A DNA stretch of 64,000 bases, from contig JACDOX010000007.1 of assembly GCA_014549065.1 (NCBI GenBank), forward strand, positions 3,763,258 through 3,827,257. Direction: 5' to 3'. Source of the DNA: Cardinalis cardinalis (Eukaryota > Chordata > Aves > Passeriformes > Cardinalidae). The notes below the pieces were generated by a model that made no database searches, was not told the origin of the DNA, and saw nothing but the letters and a program-made list of their open reading frames with translations. The position numbers and the translations under genes are program-made. Below, piece after piece: positions 1-10,600 of this stretch; within the stretch, counting starts at the first letter, position 1; each line of letters begins with the position of its first letter.

Positions 1-3000
1 GTGATGCAAATGGAGGCTGAAATCCATGTGCCGGCTGAAGTCACTTCTCTAGGAGCCCCAGGCACCCTGGGCCTACAGTCTTTGTCATCCTGATCTTTGG
101 TGCTCTCAATAATGCAGCAAGCCTTTTCTCCACCAAAGCGTCACCTGTCTAGGTGAGTCGTGCCATCCCCTATCTGAAGTGACAGCCATCTTTGAGTACC
201 AGCATCTTAACTGACTTCTCTTTCATCATCCATGTTAGAGAAATAACATTTTCGACAAGGTGTTGGGTTTTCTCCCCCCTTTTCTTTATTCTTTCCCCAG
301 CCCCCCTTCGCCCCTTAGTTAGAGCACCTGATCAAAAAATTATTTCTGACAAAGATTTCCTGCTCCAAATTAAATGAGCTCAAGGAGACGGAGCATTTTC
401 ACACAGAAAGAAAGGGAAACGTTGATGTTGGAAGTTAATGAATCTGGGAGGAGAGAGAACATTATTGAGACTGGATAATATGATCTAACAGCTTTCCTTC
501 TTCTTATCCTCCCTGTAAAGAATGTATGGAAGTCAGTTATGTGGCATGATTCTAACATCTGTCCTACCCCATAATGGTAATTTGTATAAGTAATGGAAAC
601 AGGTTAAATACTTCCATTCTAATGTTGCCAGCAGGGATGAAAATGAACATTTCAATGAAATAATCTCGACAGAGCAGGGAGAGGAGGGGTGGATGGACTG
701 ATTCATCTCCAGCTCTCTTTGGTGATCCGAACACTAATGAGAACGCTTGAATGTATAGTTTATCAGATAGAAGGGGAAGAGCAAGTAAATTTCTCAGATT
801 AGAATCACTGTGAAAATATACCCACATGCAAGCTGCTTCGTTCTCCAATTGCCAGCGTTGGCTAATAATTTGCAGCATTCATTTTAAGGGGATAGAGGAG
901 AGAAGAGAAAGAGGTGAAGGATCTTTTTGTTGGCTTTTAATGGGATGCCTTTAAGGGTTATCATTCAACCTGCTAGAAGCATGGAGGTTGCTCTTGTTAC
1001 AGTACCTTATCTACTTTTCAGACCCATTGCATTAGAATTAGAGGGTAGGTAGTTCTGGTATTTTGCCCCCCATTTTGCTGCAATTAGAAATGAAAGACAC
1101 AAACCTCTGTAGTAAGGTTATCTGGTTGTCTCATATTCTCTGCTGCTCCTCAGCCATTGTCATAACTAAGCCATATTTTTCCACCATAGTGACATTGTAG
1201 TACAGACACAGACATGCACACAGATTTGTAGCATCTGTGCCAGAATTTTGTATGAACATTTGTATATACTAATACAGAAGATTNGCAAATCTTCCTGCAC
1301 GCCTGTTAAACTCTCACAATGTGCGATTTTGGATTCTTCTCTAAAGCTCTCATGACTCTGTATTCTGGAAACGTGTCTGAAAATGATTTGGGTTTTTTCA
1401 TCTGCCTCGTTTTTCCATAATGAGGGAGATGTGTGGCTATAGATTGTCTTTTCTAGCTGTATTTTTTTTTTCCTAAGATATGAAATGTGTTCTTGTGTGC
1501 AGTGGAAATCACCCCCAGCCTGGAGTGCAGTTTGTGCAAGGTGACAGTATGGGCTGTGAAAACTTCTGCAGCTGCTGTCTCCTGTTGGCTGGGTAAATAT
1601 TAGAAGCCTCGGCAATACATCTCTTGAAGAATGGTGAACACTCACATTGTGCCACTATTGTTTAGTCACAGAGTAGGCCCTGATTTAGTGAAGAATTTTA
1701 GACCTAAACCTATCTCTATTTGTCAAAACTAGGAAATAGGTATTTCAGTGAAAATTATTTCAGTATTCAATTCCTTTACTGNACTGTGACTTTCACTGCT
1801 TAGGTGTTTCTTCTGAATAAATTTATTTATTTGGAGGATTTAAAATTGGGTCTTGAAGAGCTTACTGCTTTTAATTTTGTAGACTACTAAAACCAAATAC
1901 AATTATTACTTTTGGTGCTTTTCAAAATAATTTATTCAATGTTGAATCCCTTTTTGAATGGAAAAGAATACCTCTGCAGAGGCAGATTCCTTCAAAAGCA
2001 TAGTTCCAAGGTTGTGGAAAGGTTTTATGTGAGAATATTTTTATTTTTAACCACATCCTTACATTTCAGATCTCTGTCTGCTTTTTCAAACAATGGATGT
2101 GTATTTATAGTGTAAATATTCTCACTGAAGCAAACACAATGTGCTGTGCTACTCACATGTACAATATATAGCATCTCATGTCCACTTAGATTAGAATGCA
2201 CAGCTTTTAACACTGCTCAAAGATGACAGTATATCTATGGGGAAGCATTGGCATCCAGAAGGCACATTTTATAGGCAAAAAAAATAATAGCAAGACTTAA
2301 TAGGAAAAAAGAAATACAAAATGCCCCCCCTAATTTTTAGTTGTCTGGAATTTGAAGGTTTCTCCCTCTTTTACACCTTGCATTTGCCTCAGCCTGTCTA
2401 GAGACACAAGTGAGAAGGAAGAGAAAAGCTGACACTATGTTCTGTAATTTCTTCTACTTTGAATATAGTTATTTTTGAGGAGGATCATTGTCTATATCTG
2501 CTCTTGATATTTTTGTGTGGTATTGGGACATCTGTAAATCAGCAGTACCTTTGCAGATGCAGGAATGTCTGGAGAAGATTGCTGAGAATTGCTCGGTCAC
2601 AGAAAGATATGTTGTCTGAAATCTGTCTGTTGGTCTACATTTTGTAATTTAGAATCTGAAAATCTCATGCTTTTGCTTAAGGTAGAATATATTACTTCTC
2701 TCTGCAAGTAATTATAATAGGAACATTTTTGCTGTGTTTAAAATACTGAATTTTATTTATTTGTCAAATTTCTGTGAGAATTTTAGTAAAATGTACATCC
2801 TTTTAGACATTAACATTCTTCCTTTTGTTTGCTTCTCTGTTAGCACTTACAGAAACCTTTTCAGCTAGAGAATTGCACTGACCTTGCAAAATACCATATG
2901 TTGAGTGTGCTGCTATTCATCTCATAAGCATTAGTAGTCTTGAATGAACAGGTATTGTCTGTATCCTATGATAACCAAAGGAGTTAAATAGACTATTTTT

Positions 3001-6000
3001 TTATTGCAGTGATAGAAATTAAACATTACAGATAAATTACTCTCTTTTTTGTTAAGAAGCATTATTTCTTTGTGACTTTAGATTCATGTACAGACATGTG
3101 GGTGTGCACATCATATAAATTCAGGGTTTATTTAGAACTGGCTTAAATTCTGAAATCGTAGAAAATCATAGTTCTGGCCATTTGTACGTTCTTAACCTGA
3201 ATATTGCAGTATATGTTGGTAAAGGAGTGAACTCAATTGTGTAGTAGTCTCAGCAAAACCAAAGAGTAAAAAAAGTGAGTGAAAGATGGGTATTTCACCC
3301 TGACACTCGGTTTCTTTGCTATAACAGTTTAACATGGACCTTACATGTAGTTATAATGTTTCTTGTGTGGTTTAGCTCCTTTTTATTTTTATGATACTAA
3401 AGTGCTGAAGTATGAGAATAGAGAAAACACCAGCATAACTAAATAAAGAAAAATAAAAGACACTGCAATGGATCAGTAGAGTTTCAATTTAAACTGATAT
3501 ATAGATGGTTATATATAGCAATTATAAAAATATGTATTCATGTAATTTAGAATTAAGTAAAGAGATGTAAGTAAATAATTAATATGGATCCTTACAAAAT
3601 GCTGTATCAACNATCAGAACATCCAGCATCTCACAACAGTTTTTTGCACCTAGTTATTAAAAATATTGGGATGTGAAAATTAGAGAAAAGTGACATAGTT
3701 GCACTAGGGTTAGTGAGAAGAAAGCTGTTCATAAAAGCTCAAAATGTGTGTTCTCTCAGTTTTTAGCTTGTACTTGTTTTGGTTTTGNTTTTTTTTTNAT
3801 AAAAATGCCAGATGGTAACTGCCCGTTGTTGTGCATTTTAGGTCTCCAAGGGGTTTATTTTCTATTTAAAAATAATTTCAAAATTAGAAGCCATATTCTT
3901 CTTTAACTGTTCTTTGCTTTTCTGATACTTAAAAATTGTCTTTTGCCGTTAAAAACTACTGCAGAAAGGTGTGTTGAATGAGAGGACTAAGAGATCCTAG
4001 ACTGCAGCTGTGGGAGTAAATTCTATGTGTGTACCTAGAGTTCAGAGCAGCAGCGGTCCTACCATCCTCAAATACCTGCAGAGTGTTCCAACAGCAGCAT
4101 TGCTGCAAGACAGGGAAGCTGACTGCCTTCTGAATTCTCTTACTTCTTCTGCATTCTATTCTTCATTTTATGGACAAAATGCCTTTTGGAGAATATTTTA
4201 ATCCTGTTTTACAATGCTTTTCTAGCATCTTCCTGGCCTTTGACTCCAGGATTATTTCTGAATTTTATTTATTGCTCTTGGTACTCACCTGTCCTTTTAA
4301 ACATATTAGAAAACACTTGGGGCTGATTTATCTATTTGGGCCCTGATCAGAACTTTTTTAAAAACTAAAAGGTCAAATTATCGTCTGAAAATATTGACAT
4401 TTAGGGGACAGGTAAAAAATGCAGTGAGCATCTTAAGGTTCAGTACAACCCCAGTACTAGATATAGAGTACTTTCTTACTTCATCTTAAAAGATCAGGCT
4501 GAAGCANTTAGGGGCTGCATTAAGACTGAATTGCAAAGGTGAATACATAATGCAGTACTGACCATAAAGTGTTTCAAAGCATATTCACATTACAATGAAA
4601 GAAGATTCTTTTTATTTTTCAGAAAAGGCATTTCAGAATATGTTAGCAANTGTGTACAAAAAGAAGCTTGACTCATGCTCCCCCCAGCTGAAGAAGACCT
4701 CAGCTTTGTTAACATAATAATACATATTTTCTTCATACCACATAGGAGCAGAAGTGCCTGTTTTCTGGCTTGCTTTCAGTATTGTACCATGAAAGGACAC
4801 AGGACAAATTTCAGCATCACTTGCTGCAGAGTTCACCTGACAAGGAGGCACTTTTTTATTCAGTTACTGAAAATTGTTCATAATCCATATTTTCTACCTT
4901 GACATTCTTATAAATTATCTACATTCCGTTGGCATTGTGATTTTTTTAAGCTTCTTTTACAAAACTGGAGGGAAATGTGTACATCTATGTTTTCTGCTTT
5001 GCAATGAAAGTGTACATTTATCACTTAGGTACATGTAAGTCACTTCAGTGAATTGAGCCCTTGGAGTAAATGTGTTTTGATGTAATGGCCATCTGCTCAT
5101 GAATATCACATTTGCTAGTTTAACAAATAGTTTGATATAGATAAACACATAGTTTGGTGAGATCATATAGTTTCACAGATAGCAATGCAATAGAAAAATT
5201 TTATATTTTCCATAAACCAATAATCAAACTGCAGTGGAGATCTCAAGGTTTTTGTTTGTTGCTTTAAGAAATTAATCTCTAGCATTTACTTTTAGTTTCT
5301 GACTGCTTTTTTTCAAAATCGTAAATGAAGGACGCACATCAGATCATTACAGGAGGCAAACTACATCCTTCCCATTTCAGAAAGCAATCAGTCTTGCTTC
5401 TCTTTTCACCTTTCAAAAATGAAAGCTGTTCTGCTCTCAGATGGACGCAGTACAGCTGGACACCAGGAGACCCTGGGAACAGCTGACCTGACACTCTTGC
5501 CCTGTATGGCTTCATTAGAGTCAGGTATCAGTGACACAGAAATGGCCCCTGCAGCTGTAGCTAAAGCCAGTTTGCAAGAAAAGACAGAACTGACAAGATA
5601 GAGTTGGTCAAGTCAGTGATTCTGAGTGTGATGGTCTGAGGGATGCAGGTCAGCTGCAACGCGTTACCCATACATATGTAGTGCAGTAAATATAGCTCAG
5701 CACCAGGCCATTTTTTTAAGTTGATAAAAACTAGTTTAGTAGGCTCTTTGTTTGATTTTTGGTTTGATATTATGGCATTTACTGTGGTCCTGGCACATAT
5801 TTTACTGCTGAAGTCAAAGTTTATTCTTCAGTATCACTGATATCAAACTGTAACCATGACAGAGTGTGTGGATTTATAGGAGGAGTATGTGAGTGATGGT
5901 GAGTTTGGGTTTTGGATGTATCTTCAAAATTTGTCTTCATGGTTACTGTTTTTCATGCAGGAGAGCCATGTAAAATGTGCGTGTTCAATAACATTGTCTT

Positions 6001-6031
6001 ATTTCCCCCCATGTCCCCTCCTGTATTTTAG
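1..6031 (+). other. TSHZ1: TSHZ1 intron 1, 3' portion
   Basis: No open frame here resembles a known protein. The region ends at a good splice acceptor at 6031, directly upstream of the TSHZ1 coding exon. Teashirt genes have a tiny first coding exon (about 13 codons in human TSHZ1), a long intron, and one large exon holding nearly all the protein. The first exon is not recognisable here, so it should lie to the left of the window. The sequence is AT-rich with poly-T and poly-A runs (for example near 1460 and 3790) and single Ns near 1284, 1782, 3612, 3788, 3798, 4507 and 4650. Small open frames (for example 4010-4201 and 5419-5601) show no domain and are not called. An unannotated alternative 5' exon cannot be excluded from sequence alone. 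Confidence 0.8.
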
Positions 6032-6033
6032 CA
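6001..6033 (+). promoter_or_regulatory. TSHZ1: Splice acceptor of TSHZ1 exon 2
   Basis: A C/T-rich tract at 6001-6029 leads into TTTTAG, with the AG at 6030-6031. The exon begins CA at 6032, which completes an alanine codon with a G from exon 1 (phase 1), followed by YVPEEELKAAEID, the N-terminal sequence of TSHZ1. In-frame reading leftward from the exon meets a TAA stop at 5989-5991, so the frame cannot be a continuing upstream exon. The first in-frame ATG inside the exon is at 6451, far too late to make the conserved N-terminus, so translation must start in exon 1. Confidence 0.88.
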
Positions 6034-9000
6034 TATGTTCCTGAGGAAGAATTGAAAGCAGCAGAAATAGATGAAGACAGCGTGGAAGATGATGGGCTGT
6101 CTCTGGACATCCAGGAGAATGAGTATTTGTGCAATGAAGAAGCGGAGATCAAAGAGGCTCAAAGCTACCAGAACTCCCCAGTCAGCACTGCAACTAATCA
6201 GGATGCAGGCTATGGTTCGCCGTTTAGCGAAAACAGCGATCAGCTGGCCCATTTCAAAAGCACTTCCTCTAAAGAAGAGAAAGAGGATCCTCAGTGCACA
6301 GACAATGTTTCCTATCCACAGGACAGCTTGGCACAAATAAAAGCTGTGTATGCAAATTTGCTTTCAGAGACTTGCTGGTCCAGTTTAGCTTTGGACTTAA
6401 AGAAATCCAATCCAACCACCAGCAACAACGGAATCGGCCAGAATGAAAACATGACCAGTACTGACACCAATGCCAANTCCCAGAGTACTTGTACTACCAG
6501 TACCAACACCAGTACCAGTACAACCACCAGTAGTACTAGTAACAGCAATAGTAACANTGGTGGCTCGGGTTACGACTGGCACCAAGCTGCGTTGGCTAAA
6601 ACTCTGCAGCAGACGTCATCATACGGACTTCTGCCGGAGCCGAGTCTCTTCAGCACGGTACAGCTTTACCGGCAAAACAATAAACTCTATGGGTCTGTGT
6701 TCACCGGTGCCAGCAAGTTCCGATGCAAAGACTGCAGCGCAGCCTACGACACNCTGGTGGAGCTAACAGTGCACATGAATGAAACTGGACATTACCGCGA
6801 TGACAACAGAGATAAAGAAGCCGATAAGACCAAGCGGTGGTCAAAGCCTAGGAAACGATCGCTTATGGAAATGGAAGGCAAAGAGGATGCCCAGAAAGTG
6901 CTGAAGTGCATGTACTGCGGGCATTCGTTTGAGTCTTTGCAAGACCTCAGCGTCCATATGATAAAAACAAAGCATTACCAGAAAGTGCCTCTGAAGGAGC
7001 CAGTACCAGCCATCACCAAATTGGTCCCTTCTACCAAAAAGCGAGCACTTCAGGACTTGGCTTCGCCTTGTTCACCTGAGCCAACAGGGATCACGGCAGA
7101 GGCTTCACTGGGTGAGTCTGCAAAGGATCAGAAAACTGCCAACCCCTATGTGACTCCGAACAACCGCTATGGCTATCAAAATGGTGCTAGCTACACTTGG
7201 CAGTTTGAGGCACGCAAAGCCCAAATACTGAAATGCATGGAATGTGGCAGTTCCCATGATACTTTGCAGCAGCTCACTGCTCACATGATGGTCACCGGTC
7301 ATTTCTTGAAGGTGACCAATTCTGCTTCCAAAAAAGGCAAACAGCTAGTGTTGGACCCAGTGGTAGAGGAGAAAATACAGTCTATACCTCTTCCACCCAC
7401 CACCCATACAAGGCTACCAGCCTCCAACATTAAAAAGCAGCCCGATTCCCCAGCGGGCTCCACAAACTCGGAGGAAAAGAAAGACCCGGAGAAGGAAAAG
7501 CTGGTGGTCACTGAAACAGAGAAAAAGATTAAAGAAGAGAGTGAAGACTCTACAGAGAAATTTGAGCCAACAACTTTGTATCAATACCTCAGAGAGGAGG
7601 ACCTAGATGATAGTCCTAAAGGTGGAATAGACATATTGAAATCTCTGGAGAACACAGTGACAACAGCCATCAGCAAAGCCCAGAACGGAGCCCCTTCCTG
7701 GGGAGGATATCCCAGTATCCATGCAGCTTACCAGCTCCCAGGAACAGTGAAACCCCTTCAGCCCGCGGTGCAGAGTGTCCAGATGCAGCCGTCCTACGCC
7801 AGCAGTGTGAAATCGCTGTCATCAGAACACAATGCACTCATCCATTCCCCAGGCAATCTCACACCCCCACCTCACAAGAGCAATGTATCTGCTATGGAAG
7901 AGCTAGTGGAGAAAGTTACAGGTAAAATCAACGTGAAGAAGGAGGAGAAGCCTTTGGAGAAGGAGAAGAGTTCTCCAGTTAAACCCATGTCACCTGCTGC
8001 TAAAGAAAACAAAGACTTCCCAAAAGCCGAAGAAATAAATAACAAACAGCAGCCAAAGAAGAGCTCTGAGTCTGAAGTTCAGAAGGTCAAAAAGGATAGT
8101 CCAGCAGAAGCACATACGCCAAATGGTACAGAGCCACTTAAAACAAAGGTTGCAAATGGCTGTAACAATTTAGGAATTATCACAGATCATTCACCTGAGC
8201 CATCCTTCATTAATCCATTGAGCGCTTTACAGTCCATTATGAATACCCACTTAGGCAAAATTTCTAAGCCGGTAAGCCCCTCTCTGGACCCTTTGGCCAT
8301 GCTGTACAAAATTAGTAACAGCATGTTGGACAAACCCATTTACCCAACCACTCCAGTCAAGCAGGCTGACGCTATTGACCGGTATTACTATGAGAACAGC
8401 GATCAACCTATTGATTTAACNAAGTCCAAAAACAAGCCTCTTGTTTCCAGTGTTGCTGACTCTGCCTCATCCCCGCTGAGGGAGAGTGCCCTGCTGGATA
8501 TTTCCGATATGGTGAAGAACCTCACGGGGCGTTTGACACCCAAGTCTTCAACTCCCTCTACGGTGTCAGAGAAGTCTGATGCTGATGGGAGCAGCTTTGA
8601 GGAAGCTCTGGATGAACTGTCACCAGTACACAAGAGGAAGGGGAGGCAGTCCAACTGGAACCCTCAGCATCTTCTGATCCTTCAAGCCCAGTTTGCTTCC
8701 AGCTTGAGGGAGACCCCAGAAGGCAAATACATTATGTCGGACCTAGGTCCACAAGAGCGGGTACACATCTCTAAGTTTACTGGTCTTTCCATGACCACAA
8801 TTAGCCACTGGCTGGCCAATGTGAAGTATCAGTTAAGGAGGACAGGTGGAACTAAATTTTTAAAGAACTTGGACACAGGACATCCTGTTTTCTTTTGCAA
8901 TGATTGTGCCTCTCAGTTCAGGACTGCTTCTACATACATAAGTCACTTAGAGACACACCTAGGTTTTAGTTTGAAGGATCTGTCAAAGTTGCCACTAAAT

Positions 9001-9216
9001 CAGATTCAAGAACAGCAGAATGTTTCAAAAGTCCTCACAAACAAGACTTTGGGCTCACTTGGAATTGCCGAGGAGGACTTAGGCTCCACATTCCAATGTA
9101 AGCTCTGTAACCGAACTTTTGCAAGCAAGCATGCAGTCAAACTGCACCTTAGTAAAACACATGGCAAGTCCCCAGAGGACCATCTGATCTATGTAACTGA
9201 GTTAGAAAAACAATAG
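6032..9216 (+). CDS. TSHZ1: Teashirt zinc finger homeobox 1 (TSHZ1), main coding exon; 5' partial
   Basis: Nuclear transcription factor of the teashirt family, generally a repressor in head, ear, palate, limb and neural development in vertebrates. The exon encodes about 1,060 residues; with about 13 from exon 1 the total is near 1,075, close to human TSHZ1 (1,077). Numbering on that assumption: acidic N-terminus (EDDGLSLDIQENEY); a Thr/Ser/Asn tract near 155-190; three widely spaced CX2CX12HX5H fingers starting near 245, 306 and 415; Lys/Glu-rich linkers with SUMO-type words IKEE and VKKE; the CtBP-type motif PIDLT; an atypical homeodomain near 882-953; two C2H2 fingers near 969 and 1036; and the C-terminus VTELEKQ. 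The N-terminal YVPEEELKAAEID, the homeodomain flank and the tail match TSHZ1 rather than TSHZ2 or TSHZ3 as I recall those proteins. No frameshift or premature stop. Four ambiguous bases fall in the exon (6477, 6557, 6753, 8421). The stop is TAG at 9214-9216. Confidence 0.97.
6451..6560 (+). repeat. TSHZ1: Low-complexity Thr/Ser/Asn coding tract in TSHZ1
   Basis: The DNA is built from imperfect ACC-AGT, ACC-AAC and AGT-ACT trinucleotide pairs, encoding a run made almost only of Thr, Ser and Asn between the conserved acidic region and the GYDWHQAAL block. Human TSHZ1 also has a Ser/Thr/Pro-rich segment here, but its composition and length differ. This is the least conserved part of the protein and is probably a disordered spacer. 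Two of the four ambiguous bases of the exon (6477 and 6557) lie here. The first in-frame ATG of the exon (6451) opens the segment. Confidence 0.8.
6724..6792 (+). other. TSHZ1: TSHZ1 zinc finger 1 (teashirt type)
   Basis: Cys codons at 6724 and 6733 and His codons at 6775 and 6790 give CX2CX12HX5H, with the family signature HMNETGHY at the end. The finger follows the invariant FTGASKF lead-in. The third base of the Thr codon at 6751-6753 is N, but ACN is Thr in every case, so the residue is not ambiguous. Confidence 0.93.
6907..6975 (+). other. TSHZ1: TSHZ1 zinc finger 2 (teashirt type)
   Basis: Cys codons at 6907 and 6916 and His codons at 6955 and 6973 again give CX2CX12HX5H, ending HMIKTKHY. 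It is preceded by the basic, highly conserved stretch KRWSKPRKRS, a likely nuclear localisation signal, and by GKEDAQKVLK, and followed by QKVPLKEPV, all teashirt-family hallmarks. Confidence 0.93.
7234..7302 (+). other. TSHZ1: TSHZ1 zinc finger 3 (teashirt type)
   Basis: Cys codons at 7234 and 7243 and His codons at 7282 and 7300 give CX2CX12HX5H, ending HMMVTGHF. The upstream NPYVTPNNRYGYQNGASYTW and downstream KVTNSASKKGKQLVLDP blocks are TSHZ-specific flanks. Confidence 0.93.
7528..7539 (+). other. TSHZ1: SUMO-type motif IKEE in TSHZ1
   Basis: The four codons read Ile-Lys-Glu-Glu, which fits the psi-Lys-x-Glu sumoylation consensus inside an acidic, Lys-rich disordered linker. A second match, VKKE, is at 7933-7944. 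Modification is an inference from the motif only. Confidence 0.35.
8407..8421 (+). other. TSHZ1: CtBP-binding motif PIDLT in TSHZ1
   Basis: The codons read Pro-Ile-Asp-Leu-Thr within NSDQPIDLTKSK, matching the PxDLS-like motif by which teashirt proteins recruit the corepressor CtBP. The final Thr codon is ACN, so the ambiguous base at 8421 does not affect the residue. Confidence 0.85.
8635..8850 (+). other. TSHZ1: TSHZ1 atypical homeodomain
   Basis: About 72 residues from RKGRQSNWNPQHLLIL through SMTTISHWLANVKYQLRR to TG. The recognition helix carries WLANVKYQ in place of the usual WFQNRR, the divergent form typical of vertebrate TSHZ proteins. The segment sits between the KSSTPSTVSEKSDADG Ser-rich linker and the C-terminal fingers. 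Confidence 0.92.
8896..8958 (+). other. TSHZ1: TSHZ1 zinc finger 4 (C2H2)
   Basis: Cys codons at 8896 and 8905 and His codons at 8944 and 8956 give CX2CX12HX3H (FFCNDCASQF to SHLETH), directly after the homeodomain and the TKFLKNLDTGHPV linker. Confidence 0.92.
9097..9162 (+). other. TSHZ1: TSHZ1 zinc finger 5 (C2H2, C-terminal)
   Basis: Cys codons at 9097 and 9106 and His codons at 9145 and 9160 form a classical C2H2 finger (FQCKLCNRTF to HLSKTH). It is followed by the conserved tail GKSPEDHLIYVTELEKQ and the stop codon. Confidence 0.92.
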
Positions 9217-9219
9217 CGT

Positions 9220-9229
9220 CCAGGTAAGC
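9220..9229 (+). promoter_or_regulatory. TSHZ1: Consensus 5' splice site just after the TSHZ1 stop (possible alternative 3' UTR intron)
   Basis: CCAG|GTAAGC is a near-perfect donor, with the GT at 9224-9225, only 7 bases after the stop codon. A second donor-like word, CAG|GTATGC, follows about 12 bases later (GT at 9236-9237). If used, the first would splice the UTR to a downstream exon without altering the protein, and a junction this close to the stop would not trigger nonsense-mediated decay. Use is inferred from the motif only. Confidence 0.35.
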
Positions 9230-10355
9230 AGCCAGGTATGCAAGTGACCACAGGAACATTGCACTAAACTTCTTCATAGTACTGCACTAGGCCTGACCTG
9301 AGCCTCTGAAATCAGTCTTACTTTTGTTGCTGAACTGCCTATCTGGACCTTGGTTTTTCTTACACTTATTTTGTAGTTATATTTATATGCTCTTTGTCTG
9401 ATCTGTGCATGGTTATTTTTTTGTTTCTGTTTTTATTTTTTGTGAGTCAAAGTCTGACCTTTATTTTCAACATCTGTCCTTGATGTTAAGCTATCTTTTG
9501 TAGAATATAGTGGGANACACTATTGAGAGACATTAATTTAGCCGTAAAGAAAGACACAAAGAACAATGATAAAGAGACATCCTAAAATTACAAAGTTGCC
9601 ATGACAATAAAGGTCACAGAACCTGGTAGTGTCAAGTTTTAACCCTCTGAGAACTGTAATAGCATTTCTGTGCCTTTCCCAGTGACTAAATAAGTAAATA
9701 AGGAGAAACAAAATAAAACAAAAGGCTTAAAGGCATTTCATTCAAATAAAAGCTGTGTCGGAAGCAGGACTTTTTTTTTTTTTAATGAATGAGCTTTTTT
9801 TTTTAAATGCAGAACTGGTTTGTGAAGATATTGTGCATGCAGTCCTTGGAAGAAGGAGAGCTGTGTAGTACTCAAGGGGTTAGGAAGCCACAACTGTATA
9901 AGTTAAATAATGATTAAAAAAACAAGCAAACCAATTTGCCACTATGCCCAAACCCTCTGGATGCTGAGAATTGCCACTTTTTGGCAAAAGGAAAAAAAAG
10001 TATGCAAGCTGTTATTTAAAACAAATGTAAAAATGCTCTTTTCTTTCCTTTATTTTTTTTTTCTGTAAAATACTGCAGTTTATAGTTATTTACAAATGTT
10101 AAGCTTTGGTACAAGCTGACCTTTCTATAGTGTGCTGCATTGGTAAATGAAAACAAAAAAAAAATGGGGCAAATGTTGGATTCTGTTTCTTGTAAATTGC
10201 CAGCATCAGCTTAAAAAAATACATGTTACATATCGTANCATTTTAAACTGTTCAACTTTCTTTGTACCTTCTGGCTGTATGCTTTCTCTTTTAACTTTTT
10301 ATATTGTCATTTTATATTCAATTTCTGTGTATATAATGTAAAACCACACTTTTTG

Positions 10356-10361
10356 AATAAA
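10356..10361 (+). terminator. TSHZ1: Likely TSHZ1 polyadenylation signal AATAAA
   Basis: Canonical AATAAA in the context TTTTGAATAAAATTTAG at the end of a long AT-rich UTR, about 1.14 kb after the stop. A competing canonical signal is at 10578-10583. Confidence 0.55.
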
Positions 10362-10577
10362 ATTTAGTTCCTGCAGCTTGATATAAATAGAGGAATTTTA
10401 CTGGCACCTGCATCTTTCCAGATGCATGTACTTAAAGGAACTATCTGACAAAAAAAATAAATAAATAAAAATAAAGCAAGCAATGCACTATGAATTATAC
10501 ATTTTGATGTTTTATCATTAATATTGTACAGTACATTTTGGTTCACACAATTAAATCCACTGTTTTCTCAAGTGTAA

Positions 10578-10583
10578 AATAAA
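10578..10583 (+). terminator. TSHZ1: Alternative distal polyadenylation signal AATAAA
   Basis: AATAAA followed within about 35 bases by T/G-containing sequence (TTGTCATGTCGTC), a possible downstream element. It lies about 220 bp beyond the proximal signal and would give a slightly longer UTR. Confidence 0.4.
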
Positions 10584-10600
10584 CCCACATGCAGTTCTTG

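Larger units (their letters stand above)
9217..10600 (+). other. TSHZ1: TSHZ1 3' UTR (3' boundary approximate)
   Basis: AT-rich sequence with no coding potential follows the stop. It holds several AATAAA hexamers, at 9606, 9712, 9745, 10356 and 10578, plus an A-rich cluster at 10450-10475. The best ends are the signal at 10356-10361 (UTR about 1.15 kb) or the one at 10578-10583, which is followed by T/G-rich sequence. Composition becomes more GC-rich beyond about 10.65 kb, consistent with leaving the UTR. Single Ns lie at 9516 and 10238. Which signal is used cannot be decided without transcript data. Confidence 0.65.

Noticed and set aside
1166..1645. 159-codon minus-strand open frame inside TSHZ1 intron 1
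   Set aside because: It contains an N and a low-complexity VCVCT-type stretch, and has no domain similarity that I recognise.
3153..3176. AATCGTAGAAAATCATAG resembling the tandem CR1 3' tail
   Set aside because: The flanking sequence does not continue into the CR1 3' UTR, so the match is too short to call.
6028..8654. Several open frames antisense to or shifted within the TSHZ1 exon
   Set aside because: They are shadows of a strongly coding frame and lack independent features.
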